DNA of 64,000 bases, from NCBI GenBank assembly GCA_963678675.1, contig OY783195.1, forward strand, positions 6,954,001 to 7,018,000, written 5' to 3'. The translations under genes were made by a program, and so were the position numbers. This DNA comes from Xiphydria camelus. Its lineage: Eukaryota; Arthropoda; Insecta; Hymenoptera; Xiphydriidae. The notes below the pieces were generated by a model that was not told the origin of the DNA, did no database searches, and saw only the letters and a list, made by a program, of their open reading frames with translations. Positions 1-12,573 of the stretch are shown here, one piece after another (within the stretch, counting starts at the first letter, position 1; each line of letters starts with the position of its first letter).

Positions 1-69
1 AATTCCTCAATTTCTTCGTTTGTGGCCTACCAAATTTTTAGTATAATACTCAGCTTTGCTCGTCGTTCC

Positions 70-285
70 CTTCATTTTTAACAAGGCGAAATAAATATTT
101 CGTTATGTCGGGAAAATATACGTTAATTATTAAAATGTTTATTTCATTCAAAAGATTCGATTGCTTCAAAAGATCCCATTCTACCAAACAAATATTGTAA
201 TAATTAACGAATACTTGTTTGGTCCAATAACATTTTTATTTCGCCATGTTCGAACAAACATTTATTAACTACAAATAAACTGCAG
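70..285. mobile_element. Family A MITE, copy 1 (left end eroded)
   Basis: An inverted repeat brings GGCGAAATAAATATTTCG near 84 against ATTTTTATTTCGCCATG near 233. The right side continues into TTATTAACTACAAATAAACTG, as in the copies at 2699-2911 and 51303-51524. The interior is AT-rich and non-coding. The outer left terminus is not recognisable, so the start is approximate. Confidence 0.55.
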
Positions 286-1758
286 GTATACGGTTATCTA
301 TTTTGTTTCTATAATATTATTTTGAATCTGCAAGCGCCTGAGTCATGGAGGAGTTTCAGGCCCATGACATGTCTCTATTGCGAATGGTGGCCACGACGTA
401 GCAGCGACGCTGTGGCGTGCTTGATTATACAATATTCATATTCGTTGGCTTGGTTTCGAAGAGTTGAGATAATTTTTTCTCTAGAGATGTACATTCCATA
501 TTCATTTTAATACACATATTTCCATGTGTTCTTATATTTCGTTATCATCCTTATCGCCTCCATGTCGCAAATCAATCGATTCTCGACTCGACAATGCTAC
601 GACGAAATACTACGATTCCCGTTCAGAAAAGCGTTGAAAGCGTCGAACCTTTCCCATCGAATAACTGTAACAAAGATTCCAACACCAGGACGATATCCCG
701 ATTGGCGTGAACTTGTAGATAGGCGGTCAGATACGACGCAAACCAACATGTGTCAAGGTGAGCATTTAATCGATATTTACAAGGCAGTTAATTTTAATCA
801 AAGATCGCGTGTCGACCGCGCGCCGGTCGAAACATTTACCCCGCGCTCTCTAGTCGCGCGGACGAGAATACCACGGGTCTCGGTGACGATACGCGCGCGA
901 CGCTAAGTTATGCCGCGCGGAAAATTGCGATAAGGCGATTCGCGTTAACGTTCTGCAATTACGAAGGACTCCGGATGTACGCACGTGTATTTATACTGGA
1001 TAAAGCGGGACGTAAATATATACGCGGTATCTCTCTCCGTAGCGAGCGAGAAGTCGTGGCTGGACTGTATAATTTTCAGCCGGCACGATCGTTATCGTAC
1101 AATGAAAAAACGAGCTTTCTTTACGAGCCCTTAAACCGCAACGCGCGTGAAGTGAGGAAGGAGGTACTTTGAATAGTAGTCCACGACGCAGAAGTTGCGG
1201 GATAGGGGTGGTGGGAGAAAGCATGTACAAGGTCCGCATAATTAGCCTTCTGTGTGACGTGCGATGATTTGTCAAGTCGTCGTGGAAATATCATCGTTCG
1301 GATAAAACGAGATTGCTTGGTTTATATAGTTTTTCCGCCCAAGCTTAGCACTCAGTATCCGAAACCATTCTCCACAATGTTAAAATAGTGATATTTTATT
1401 ATAATATGTTTTGTTATTACAAAGTTATTCACCTCCTAAATATCGAATCATAAATATTTAAGATGGCCGACTACTGAAGTGGAGCCTTAAGGAAGTTTAT
1501 AAATATATCAAAATTTAACTCTTTTAGTGAAGCAGCTCATTTTTCACGCATTTATATATTCGTGATTCTTTTTGTGAATATGTCATAATTCCATTTCTTC
1601 CATAAACATGATGATTCCATATTCTACAACGTTTGAAGAATTTTCCATAATTTGTCGGTTTGATTTGGACGAATGTTATTCATACTGCTATTATTTAAAA
1701 ATTGGTTGGGTCCACTTGACCCACGAGTGACCACCGCGGAACTGTACGGATGTGAGAC
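286..1758. other. No gene recognised; CpG-rich patch
   Basis: Open frames here are short and lack recognisable domains. The part at about 790-1170 is rich in CG dinucleotides. A TATATAG at about 1323 lies roughly 30 bases before a TCAGT at about 1353, the spacing of an insect core promoter, but the ATG that follows opens only a three-codon frame. I see no supportable gene. Confidence 0.4.
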
Positions 1759-2911
1759 CACACTGAGAAAATAGTTTGCTTAAGGGAAGGACGGGCAAAA
1801 CGGGGTGCTTATAAGCTTTGGCAGGCCATAAATGAAGAAACTAAGGAATTCGAAAATTTTCTTCAAAAATTACGTAGGTAATAGTCATACATTTAGTTTT
1901 ATAATACCAATTCGAAATATTACCAAAAAAAAAGCATAGATGTAGTAAAAACAGGTATACGTTAAAAATCTGCGTACTACCACGCTTTACCCGCTGGTTA
2001 GGGAAAAAATGGGGTTAAATAAAAGAATCAAGATTTTATTCTATAATATCTATGGATACAACCTACAAATATGTATGGCCTCATCGTCCACATCTTCTAA
2101 GCTAGCATATGAATTGTAAGCCCATCTGAGGCATATGAAACATGCAATCCACCCTTTCGTAGAGAATATGAATAAAAATCTCCACAGTGTAAATGCACTC
2201 GGCATCTTTATTTTCGTGGTCACTTGAAGAATTCTCTTTCTTTCTAGTAACAACTATGTTTTTGATTCCTCTGTTATTTCCCTCCCCTCTCTTCCTCGAC
2301 TCTAGGGGATTCCATTTTACCCTACTCCGTTTTGCCCTATCCAGTGTAGTTTTTAAGTTAGATGTTATTTTTAAAATAAATAAATTTTTCAGAACAAACT
2401 ATTATTAAAATGTTTACCACAAAGTATCCTATACTTTCCTATAGTAACTACGATATCGTAGTCAAAACAAGCATGGCATATCAAATATCCTGCGATATTG
2501 TAGCACGATATCTCACACAGTACGTGAACGTAATGTTTGAAGGTTCTTTGATTATCACTGCTCTCGTGCATATTTCAGTTGACAGGGCAATCTATTTACT
2601 TTAGGTTCATGCGATTTCAGAGAGACAGCAGCAATAATATGAAAGATAAGAGGGATACCTCATTTTACCCTCCTGCCCTGTTTTGCCAGCTCTTCCCCTA
2701 CCTATAGTTAATATAAGTATACTTGATTATGGCGAAAGAAATATTTCTTTGGGTCAAGTAAATATTCATTAGCTTTTAATCTATTTCTGTTTGAATGAAA
2801 AAGATATTCCAACAATTAACATATATTTACTCGATTCAATGAAATATTTCTTTTAGCATAATCAAGTATGCGTACATTTATTAACTATGAATAAACTCTT
2901 CTCTCAGAGTG
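1759..2911. mobile_element. Family A MITE, copy 2, split by a 916-bp insertion
   Basis: The left piece (1759-1782) starts CACTGAGAAAATAGTTTGCT. The remainder (2699-2911) resumes with TATAGTTAATA and ACTTGATTATGGCGAAA and ends TTCTCTCAGAGTG. Reading the right end in reverse (CACTCTGAGAGAAGAGTTTA then TTCATAGTTAATA) reproduces the same order across the break. The left piece is therefore the detached tip of the same MITE. It belongs with 70-285 and 51303-51524. Confidence 0.6.
1783..2698. mobile_element. TIR element with AGGGGAAG...GGCAAAAC ends, TA duplication
   Basis: The left end reads AGGGAAGGACGGGCAAAACG. The reversed right end reads GGGGAAGAGCTGGCAAAACA. Both are flanked by TA. Related GC-rich blocks recur internally in both orientations (about 1981-2016 and 2281-2342, the latter with CGTTTTGCCCTATCC), so the element may be a compound or rearranged copy. 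No transposase frame is visible. The TA duplication suggests the Tc1/mariner/pogo group, but the superfamily is unassigned. Confidence 0.55.
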
Positions 2912-3739
2912 CACGGATTGCTTTCTCGCTTTGCTGCATTTCGCTGAAGTGCATTCCGGGAGGAGTGTCACTACGAGCTTTAAGCTGAGAATCGTATAAG
3001 TGAGGCGGGTGAACGCTTCAAAATTTCCCGAACATTACATCGAATTCCTCCGGAACGCGCGAACGTTAACTCGAACTTCGTAAAGCATTCTAGACAGACG
3101 TGAGAGGGCACGCGTGACACATAAGAGTGCAGCGCGACACGCGAAAAGCATTTTCCATCACGGTTCTACCGTTGTATAGAATTCGAGGGATGCAACGAAT
3201 GTTTCGGAGACACGAAACCTCCATTATCCTTCGTTCTGTACCACTGTAACGGACGGCCGGTATGTACAGACAGTGCACGATGCATCGTGAGGTATTCTTC
3301 GAGTGAAAGGTTGTAGCCCTCTGCGGGGGCAGTGAAGGGGAGCGTTGAAGGAAATAAAAGTGGACGCATATACGTATTCCGTGAAAAATAAATAAAATCG
3401 GGAAATTGAATGGAGGACGTCGGTCTCGACGATAACCTTCACTCGAGCGAATGTGCACCGAGCAAACTGATTTATCAGAATAGATATCCTTCGGTTGAAT
3501 CAGGTAAAAACCGTATTGCGGTAATTTATTTTTATCCGTTTCCATTTTAGAAGCTCTCTCTGTGTGTGTGTGTGTGTGTGCTGGGATCTTTCAGACTTTA
3601 AGTTGTTTGTTGCATTTAGGGATTCGTTAGAAGGGAAAAGTGAAGTGAAAAGAACATAATTTGAGACTCTTGCCTATCATGACAATTGTGGATCATAGCA
3701 GCTTATCATTTTATTCCTATTTTTTTATTAGAAGAAACT
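2912..3739. other. No gene recognised
   Basis: Three overlapping minus-strand frames at 3090-3545 are mutually exclusive shadows in a GC-richer patch and show no domain. Apart from the dinucleotide repeat at 3554-3580 I see nothing supportable. Confidence 0.4.
3554..3580. repeat. (CT)n(TG)n microsatellite
   Basis: A short CT run passes directly into about ten TG units. Confidence 0.9.
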
Positions 3740-4172
3740 ATTAGGGCCTTCACAGAATTGAAAGAATAAGCATGAGAATACAAATAAGTAGATATTATCC
3801 TATAGTCATCTAATGGCTAAACCATCTAGTAGCTCAACCTCCCTTGCCACCGTTCCCAATGATCACGACCTGGAAATGTCTAAACAAAATTTAATGAAAT
3901 GAAAATGAACGAGGAACTTTGAATATTCTCAATTTCAAATACAGCTCAAACTGCTCCATTGGTAGTAATGCAGTGAATATATGTTCGGAAAGATCGTGAA
4001 AAATGAAAATATAGAAAATATTTGTTGAGCCGTTAGATGGCTTTACGGGAGAATGCTTATTCCCATTCCTCCAATTATTAGGTCATTAAGTATGAAACGT
4101 CCGATTTGAGACCGAAAGTTTGGTTTATTATCGGACGTTCCATACTTAATGACCTAATATATAGAGGCCCTC
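3740..4172. mobile_element. Diverged TIR element carrying a mariner MITE in its right arm
   Basis: Left arm blocks AGGGCCTTCAC, AATTGAAAGAATAAGCAT and AACCATCTAGTAGCTCAAC reappear inverted and in order in the right arm (GAGGCCCT, ATGCTTATTCCCATTCCTCCAATT, GTTGAGCCGTTAGATGGCTT) once the insertion at 4078-4157 is skipped. The arms are clearly diverged. The ends are approximate. Confidence 0.5.
4078..4157. mobile_element. 80-bp palindromic mariner-type MITE, TA duplication
   Basis: The arms TTAGGTCATTAAGTATGAAA and its near-perfect reverse (ending CATACTTAATGACCTAA) enclose about 25 bases. TA flanks both sides. The TTAGGTC...AAGTATGAAA terminus is of the mariner TIR type. There is no coding capacity. 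It is nested in the element at 3740-4172. Confidence 0.75.
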
Positions 4173-4536
4173 ACGGATACCTACAAAAGGTGATACCATA
4201 TTAAGGTCATATCACTGATATGCTTTATGCTTGACATTGGATGCAGCTGGATGCAACGACGCTGTGCCTGTGGAAGGTAACCGTGAAACTGAGTTGTTCC
4301 AAAGTATGAAGGGTATCGTAAAGCGTGCACTTCTAAATTTATAAATTATCCCGAGTAATGGAATTATAATTGATTCGTGTAATAATGTTATTTATTCTGC
4401 GCGTATCTTCCCATTTTTCTTCGCTTTCTCCTTTCCCTTCAGTCCGTATACCCTAGAGAATACCGAGCAAAAGGGTGTAATTAATAAGCCGTAAGTCACA
4501 TTCGTAATAATACAAATGTACAGCTCATCATCACGA

Positions 4537-4634
4537 TGCCACCCCTTTACCGTCCCTTGCTAAATGATTAACTACGTAATACTTATAGGTACTCATTTTC
4601 GAACTATAGCTAAACGGGTGTTAAAGGGGTGGCA
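4537..4634. repeat. Short inverted repeat, possible MITE
   Basis: TGCCACCCCTTTAC at the left is answered by GTTAAAGGGGTGGCA at the right across about 70 bases. No clear target-site duplication was found. Confidence 0.35.
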
Positions 4635-7600
4635 CACGCGAAAGGCAAGTTAACCAAAAGGCTGACGGCCATCGTCTATACCAAAGCTTACACAGGGGCT
4701 GAGATAAAAGCTTCGTAGCTAGAAATTAAAACTTCTGAAACTCTCCAATACCTGGATTTCTAGGAGTCAAGGATTTTTAGAAACCTTGAATTTTTCGAAG
4801 AATTTTATATCATGGTAAATTAACTCAGGGAAAAATAAGAGAGTTTGTCGAATTTTCTCAAGAGATACACCTTAGGTTTTTGTCATTTACAATGGCTAAT
4901 TCGAAAGATAAGGAAGACAAATTTGTCGAATTTACGAGGAACGTGTTTGTTTTATGAATCTCGATGCACGGTCCTTATTTAGCCTTCTCAGTCTTATAAT
5001 TTGAAATTGCCGTGTTGAAAATATATGAAATCCCCATATAAATTCCACGTGACTCTAATGGGTTTTCTACGGGGGTTTATAGGATCTTTTTTCAATTGGG
5101 ACGAAACTATAATAAATACCCTTCCCGATTAAAAATTTCTTTATCAAATTTCTGAATAAATTTAAGATATTTTAACTTTTTTCTCTGATTTTTGTAGTAA
5201 TTGGAACATTTTCACGAAGACGTTTTTAGAGAACTTTTCTAATAAAGTTTTATAAATTCAAAGATTTATGAAAATTCTGAACAATTCTCATTCATTTGTG
5301 ACTAACTAAAATTCGGTCATTTTTTGAAAATTTATAATTTCTATAAAAATACATAGAGACGTTTTCAGAATTTTTCAGAAACTTTTCAGAAATGTACATA
5401 TTTTTTCAGATATTTGTCAGTGTGTATTAGACTCTTTCGAAACAGTTTTTGTGCATAAAAAAATGTCTATTTTTGGACATTTCACTGTCTTTCTCTGACA
5501 AACTCTGGTACTTCCCTGAAAATGACTGAAAATATTGCAATTACTACAGAAAGTCAAGAAAAGGTTATAGAAATTTTTCGATCAAGGCTTTTTCGGCTTT
5601 TCTAAATTACAACAGATTGACAGCATACATTCTTTTTTTAACGCCACACATTACACAAATCAGCGGAATACAATCGTGCAATTAGAGAAATTCTCTTAAA
5701 TATTTAAAACAAATCGATAAATACTTATATCAATTCAATCTCCCTCGCGAAAGTTCGGCAACTCAACGGCAGTCTCCGCTCTCGCGCGAGTATCAAAAAG
5801 ATCCGAAGTGTCACAGTGTCTCATTTTAAAAGTGAATTATTAGTCACAACAGCAGTCGGAAATTCGTAAATTTGTCATAAATCGTACGACAGAGGTTTTC
5901 GCCCTGCATTTCGATGGTTGCACCGCCGCAGATCTTCGTTGAAAAGTAAGATTCATGTGAAATCATCTCTGGCGATCGATCCGGTCGAAATTCGGGTAAT
6001 ATCAGTGGAAAAACGCGCCGCGGAACATTCAATATCGTTTTATGCATAAAAGCATTCTGTGCCCCGTACGAAACCGATCATAGCGAATCGTTTTGTAACG
6101 TATTTCCTGCAGAATGAACATTTCCACTGCTAGAAGTCGGAAGGGTGCTAATGTTCCTATAATGGCATTTACACGCTCCTAACGTTTAGCAGGCGATGTC
6201 GATAGCAAGGTCGATAGGTGTGGCCCATTCTAAGATAGATAGAATCTTCCATCGGAGTGAAATCTCACTCTTTCAAATGTAGGAAGCTGATCGACTTAGA
6301 ACGAATAACTCAATCAGAATAAACCGTATCCCCCACATCAGAAACTTAACATCAAGGCCTGTGAAAGAGGAAATTTCAATGCACTTTTAGAGAATGCCAC
6401 TATTACGCCACGATGGCTACCAACAATGCAATGACTGCAATGCAAATACTGCAATGATCGTTTCGAGTCTTTCCTTATTTTCAATGTGTTCAATGGCGAC
6501 CCGACGATGGTAACAGCACTGTCAGTAGATCTTGAAACACAGTTCAAACTGAATAATATCAGAATTTATAGCAGTCGATATGATTCATTGTAAACCAAAG
6601 AGGATTCTTTCGCCGGAATGAAATATCACAGTTCCCACTTTAGACTCTAGCTTAAAATATTCATGGGTCAGTGTAGGAAATCTTATTGGTTTGTATACAA
6701 AATAATGTTATAAGATTTTACAGGTTCCTATAAGAAGGTGTATCATTCATGGTATCATTTATAGGGCAGGACGATTCTCTTTTTAAGATCATATAAGTTC
6801 GATATGGGAACATTGTATAATACAATAAAGGGATTCTCGTGAGAGACTAGTATGATTTTCACAGAGCTTATGGAATTTCTTATATCTATACTCGTACTCT
6901 TGCACGTTTTGAAAACCAAGTATCCTATGTGAAACATGTAATGGCTCATGTCAATTTCGAATTTAGATTAAAACTAGTGCAATTTCATGTGAGCGATTGC
7001 AAAATTAATATTTACTAATAATACTTAGGTCGTACGTCATGTTCTATCTTACTTTTCTACATATTTTCCATACGTAACGAAACAACAAATCTTTCAAGAT
7101 ATGTTAGAGAAAAGAATGGAATACATTTTGCACAGAAAATTCACATGGGATATATAACTTACTATAATTACCGATATTAATTTGTTAAGAAATGGCAAGA
7201 CTGTAATAGATGATAGGATAAGTCTTAACGAATGCTCAAATGTGCCTAGAGAATCCGGTATCATCGCTTATAAAAGCACTTTCTTTCTTCTCTATTTAAT
7301 TATTATCGACTTTCATATAAATAAGACGTTTCCAGCAGCGGGATTTTTGAGACTGTATAAATACAAATGGTTAATAATTGCTTACTTTAATCTCTGTATG
7401 TATATGCTTTTCGTCGTTATTGCAATTTGATATTTCGTGACTAGATCCAAGATTTCATAATTTCAATCGACAACGAGAGATAACAAGATATAACTCTCTC
7501 TTGAAACTATGCGACGATATAGCGATCACAGTCATCTAATTGTCGCTATCTAGTAGACCGTAAATTTATTGAGGTACATGATTGCTCTTAATGTTAATAA

Positions 7601-8781
7601 TTTATGGGATAGCCTAGATATATTTTTGTTATAACGCGAATCGATCGTTGCTATTGAGTGCATAATTTATAGGATACCGCTATTTATTGCAATATACAAC
7701 TTCGGTGGTCTACTCATTCTACGGTCGCCCCTTCAATTCAAATTTCACGACCTTTGCACAAGTACGTTATATGTATTCACCGCCAGGCCCTCTGGTCGTT
7801 GCATAGGTTGCTTTGTTAAACATAGATGAAATGAGTAGAGCTGGGACAGCGCCCAAAAGAAGCACCAAGCTCTTATCAATCCTGTGTCGCTTTTATCACA
7901 AAAAGAAGCTTTAGAGAAAATGATCTACGAGAGAAGCCGTCGTTACATTTGTAAAACCTGTACATAAGATACTGTTGTGTAACTGCAAACATCTGCTAGT
8001 TCTAGGTACTGTACCCTTCGTTGCGAACCCCGAATGTCTCTACCGATTTTTCATTTTATTACGGGACTCTCTATTCACGCCAAAAAACCTCCGAAACATC
8101 CTTGACCCTTTTTACCCAAAAAATTTCTAACCCGTAACTTTCATTTCCGCCTACCCTTAACTCTGAGTGTTTTTCCACTAAATTCCTTCTTCCCCCGCTC
8201 CATAGTTCCATACTCGAAACACTCCTCAGCTTTCTAAAAATCTTCAGTTCCTTACAAGCTCACACCCCGGACAGTACGTTCTCTCGAGAGATTTTCCGCG
8301 AGTCTGTCCGCTCGCCCTCGAGACGTTTCCTCCACCACGCAAATGTGATTTGAGAATATTTATACTTAGAATACAACATTTCTTAGTAGCCGAAGGCATT
8401 TGTTATTTATTGGAGGAATCCAACAATACATTGTACATAAGAAATGCTCTATACCAGCGGTGCTCACTCTAATTTCCAAGACACAATTATTTTTAAGTTT
8501 TAAAACAATACTTTTTGAATAAAGTGGACGTGAAGATGGTTATATTTTCCTTGTGACAAGTCTCTTATTTCGAATAGATTAGAATGATGAGTACAATACT
8601 TAGATTTTAATTTTCAATCCTCCTATATGAATGAAGAGAGCCCAACGATTTTATTATTTCTGCCATCGACGAGTTCCAATACGATACCGCCGCGTCAGAG
8701 TATTAAAACATCTTGAAAACCAGGAGAATTTCTAATCTGCAAGCTTAGCCCCCTCCGATAGAGCTTCATTACTAAAAACGT
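4635..8781. other. No gene recognised; possible decayed foldback at about 4780-5600
   Basis: The stretch is AT-rich with only short frames. Segments near 4785-4860 (AAACCTTGA, AACTCAGGGAA, GAGAGTTTGTCG) resemble the reverse of 5490-5590 (GACAAACTCTGG, TTCCCTGAAAA, ATCAAGGCTT), which suggests an old, heavily diverged inverted repeat. The rest shows scattered unstructured sequence and I can support no further feature. Confidence 0.3.
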
Positions 8782-9619
8782 TTACTGATGTCGAAGATCT
8801 TCCAAAAAGTCCCTGAAGACATCGGAGCTTTTTTGAGATGTATGGATGGACATAAAAGGTGGGGCCAAGCAGATGACTTCTAAGAGGAGGCCGCCGTAAG
8901 ACCCATCGGTCTCCAGAGTAGGCCTATTTCGCAACGAATCGATAAATCGTTTCCTATCATTCGTAACAGACGCGATTAATAAATCTAAATATTTGATTGG
9001 GCGATTGTTGTGGAATAGGCCTATGTGGAGGGATCTCCGGGGGCTGTGCAAGAAGATATTCAGTAAGCAGCCACCGCCTCGATGGAGGGTTGTATTTTTC
9101 CTTCTTCGTGACAATGTGAACAATGATCACGAGTCGATGCCTTTATCGGTTCGACTCATGATTCTCTGTTCATGTTTATCTTCAGATTTAGACTTATCGT
9201 TTTCTCTACAGTTCGGTAAATCCCTTCTGTATCTCGCGTTATTAGTCTTAAAGTCGGATGACCCTCCGACTTTGCTGCTCAATATTTGTTACCCTCCACG
9301 TTCTTAAAGTGCCTAGTTTGTTGAGTTGAGTTTTTTCGTGGAGTGATGAGAGTTTTCGCGAAAGTTCGTTCTCTGCATTGAAGAGAATGTTCCATATGAA
9401 ATTTTGATATTTTAAGCGTTTTTCCTTCTGCGCAGAGAACACCTTAGGCCTCTTCAATTCAGTAGAGTCCTTGGACTTTTTCAGTTCCGTCGAATCGTTG
9501 GTTTTTTTCCAGTCAGCCAAGTCCTTAGATTTCTTTAAGTCACTTGAATCCTTGACCTTTTCCAAGTTAATTATGCGAGAAGTTAGAGAGCTTAAAGAAT
9601 TTTCTGAAATTATGTACAT
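8782..9619 (-). pseudogene. Broken coding relic with 9-residue repeats, family unknown
   Basis: On the minus strand a 123-codon frame (9619 to 9248) is followed, after frame changes, by open stretches to about 8782. The first part is lysine-rich and hydrophilic and contains about four tandem 9-residue units of the type KKSKDSTEL (residues about 21-59). A further frame near 9120-9160 holds a CxxC pair (CSHCHEEGK). The ordered composition looks like decayed coding sequence, perhaps a transposable-element protein, but no domain is identifiable and frames are interrupted. The possibility that it is chance cannot be excluded. Confidence 0.25.
9443..9559 (-). repeat. 27-bp tandem repeat, about four units
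   Basis: Diverged 27-bp units encode the KKSKDSTEL-type peptide repeats on the minus strand. Substitutions such as KKTNDSTEL and KKSKDLADW keep the reading register. Confidence 0.55.
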
Positions 9620-9668
9620 TTTTATATTTTCATTATTAATTTGATTTCAATATGGATATACCTATACA

Positions 9669-10509
9669 TATACCGCATGTCCTATGGCCAACCGCACAGG
9701 TGAGCTCCGACCTGAATTCTTGACTTCGGCAGTATTTATGGTACAGTTAGAGTGGGCTTCAGACGAGTGCGCTGAATAAGAACGAAAAGTGTCGACTGCT
9801 CTTCTAATAGCTGTCAATTCGGGAGATCGAAGCGTTTCGTGTAACCTCAAAATCGTAAAGTTTTGAATTAGTAGTGAATAATTTGTAGAGAGAAGTGATG
9901 AGAAATAATTATAAATAATCTTCCGAATTGACACCTTAGGTATCGCTCACGCCACTTCGTAAAACTACTTCCTAGACACGCGCGGTGCTAGCGCGGAAAT
10001 AATTTCTGAAACAAATAGGCATGAGGCGTGTAATTCGGTTGGACATCGAAAAAACCCGAATGATTGTTAACTCTCACTTCTGAACATTACTTACCATTTA
10101 TTCAAACATTCACGACTTCAAGCTTAGACTTCGATCTCCCGAATTGATAGCCATCGGGAGATCAGACGTTTCACACTTTTCGTAAGAACGCAGCGTAAGA
10201 GCGAAAAGCGTCGTCTGATTTCCCGATGGCTGTCAATTCGGAAGATTATTTATGATTATTTCTCATCACTTCTCTCTCTCTCTCTCTCTCTACAAATTAT
10301 TCACTACTAATTCAAAACTTTACGATTTTGAGGTTACACGAAACGCTTCGATCTCCCGAATTGACAGCTATTAGAAGAGCAGTCGACACTCTTCGTTCTT
10401 ATGCAGTGCACTCGTCTGAAGCCCACTCTAACTGTACCATAAATACTGCCGAAGTCAAGAATTCAGGTCGCAGCTCACCTGCGCGGTTGGCCATAGGACA
10501 TGCGGTATA
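9669..10509. mobile_element. Large foldback element, family F
   Basis: Outer arms of about 275 bases (9669-9945 and 10235-10509) are near-identical inverted copies, starting TATACCGCATGTCC and ending GGACATGCGGTATA. The spacer holds a second palindrome (about 10136-10245) with the same TCCCGAATTGA/TCAATTCGGAAG motif. The mirrored short frames on the two strands are simply the two arms. The motif TTCGGGAGATCGAAGC is shared with the smaller palindrome at 34070-34195. No transposase is present. Confidence 0.75.
10271..10291. repeat. (TC)n microsatellite
   Basis: About ten TC units lie inside the right arm of the foldback. The left arm lacks the run, so it expanded after the arms formed. Confidence 0.85.
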
Positions 10510-11996
10510 AGCATTTACCTAGTGGAAATGTACATATTACTTCGGACTGGAAATTTCGATTTCTTATAGACATTAAAAATATTTCAAAGGATAATTCTAT
10601 TTCAACATTAACACAGAAATACAAATTATATAGTTAGAAATTAAAAGCTCCAAAAAATCTTTAATACCCATTAATAGGGAGAGTCTGCAGGTACTTTTAT
10701 CTCGCAGGTATGAGGTACTCGTCCCTCTTCCTTCGAGAGAAGGAATTATTTTTCTTGATACAAAAATTATATTTATCTCTATTTTATGCGAATTCGGTGT
10801 AGTTATAAGAATTTTAGGTGAATTCGAGATACAAACGACTTCGAATGTCGATCTCGATACGATGCTATAGTTGTTTGACGTTTCTGTCGTTGTATTTCTT
10901 TGAGCTTTTCAACCATGCTTTACCTATATATTTTTAAACCCTTCTCTCCTATTGTATCATTTTCCAATACATACATCAAGTGCATTTGATGTTAAATTGA
11001 TAATCGAGAAAACTCTAACCATCCAAAAGTTCCATCAATATTTTCACAATTAACCGAAAATTACCTGAAGAATTTAGTATATCGAAAAAATTTTAGTAAC
11101 CATATAAAACAAATCCAATTAACTTGATAATAATGGCAATTAATTTCTTTTCTTCGTCAGTCTTTTTTTCCTTACTTCAAGTACCTCTTCATGGTATCTT
11201 CCTTCGGAGTGACTCCAAATTCCACTGACTTTCTCGGCTGGCCTTTAGTGAACCTCCCGTGTAGTATTTTTGTATGGCTGCTCGAGTTTCCAGGATTCGT
11301 GACGCGCGTTAAGGTAAAAATAAAGAAAGTAGGTATCGCAAGTCCTGGGTTAACGATATCGGTCTCGGTTTTCTTCGGACCCCAACCCTTGCTAACCCCA
11401 CTTTATTAGGGTATTAAAACGTTAATCCCCAGAACCACGGAAAGACTTTGTGAACCATACAACCGAACGAGGCGACGCGGTTGGGTTGGGTTGCGCGTTA
11501 CCATCCAATTTTATCGGTGCACGCGTTCGTTTTTCTTCAAAAGACGCGTTTTATTTAGAATTCGGGTCGTCTTCGAGACGGCTTATATCCTGAGACCTTA
11601 GATGGATCAACGTTACCTCCAATTTTATGAGAAATTCCTCGGGGAGACCCCATTTAGAGCGACTACAGATTACGTTACTGATCAATTGCATAAATGATCG
11701 CTGCAGATGTGATAGATCATATATGAGGGGTATATATATGCAAAACGCGACAAGTCACATTTATAGCAATTCACAGGAGACGTCAAAAACTGATTCAGAT
11801 GGCCATTGCCTTGCATTTCCAAGCTTATTTTCTACCTTATATTATTAACGGTTTAAGGTGGATTTTGCACCTAAATTATGTTCGACCTTATGCACGTACT
11901 TATAAAGAACAAATTCCCGTATCTAACTTAAATTTCATAAAAATGGACTTGTCGAGTTTTGCATCTATACCCCTCATATTATAAAGGCATTATATA
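10510..11996. other. No gene recognised
   Basis: Short unrelated frames only. A moderately GC-richer part lies at 11190-11650. No repeat structure is visible to me. Confidence 0.4.
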
Positions 11997-12573
11997 CAGG
12001 GTGTCCCACTCCGAATAGTCACACTGTTTATTTCTGTTATTTGTCATTTCACGAACATGTGATATGTGCAACAAATTTTTCAGTCATTCATTTTTTCAAA
12101 CGAAACTTAATATTTTTATTCTTATAATAGTTATAGAGTTTATCGAGACTAATAATAAGAAATGTATAAGATGAAATACCCACCCACTGAATAGTTTGAG
12201 ATATTTCAGCTCAAAGTATTATACGAGAGTAAGTTACGCTGCGCGCGACTGAGTTCCCTGCTCCTAGCGTTTACTCTTGTACTTACAATTAGAGCGGAAA
12301 TATCTCAGAATCCGTTGAATGAATGGGCATTTCATCTGACATATTTCTTATCAGTCTGGATAAACTCTATAATTTTTATGAGAATAAAAATGTATTAAGT
12401 TTCGTATGAAAAAAAATGGAGTCGATTTTCATACCTCGTAAACAATATCTATATGATATCAAAAATTTGTTACGTATACCATAATTGTCCTCCTCGACAC
12501 CGAACAACTTTTAATTGAAATACCTGTTCGTGAAATGACAAATAACGGAAATAAACAATGCGACTATCCTAAA
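11997..12573. mobile_element. Foldback element with CAGGGTGTCCCA end
   Basis: The left end CAGGGTGTCCCACTCCGAAT follows TATA. Both arms share GTTTATTTCTGTTATTTGTC or its reverse, then further blocks (CAACAAATTTTT; AACGAAACTTAAT; TTATAGAGTTTAT; GATGAAATGCCCA-like) symmetric about 12245. The right arm ends near GACTATCCT without a CCCTG terminus, so it is truncated or diverged. The CAGGGTG start and TA context match the element at 52708-53278, suggesting the Tc1/mariner group. Confidence 0.65.

Noticed and set aside
526..906. 126-codon plus-strand frame
   Set aside because: Its second half is arginine-rich because of CpG-rich composition; no domain, no promoter and no splice support.
3090..3545. 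Minus-strand frame of 151 codons with two overlapping alternatives
   Set aside because: Three registers are open in the same place, as expected from composition. No conserved motif or splice context.
9662..10510. Two similar short proteins on opposite strands (LHETLRSPELTAIRR type)
   Set aside because: They are translations of the two inverted arms of one foldback element, so the similarity is a consequence of the DNA palindrome.
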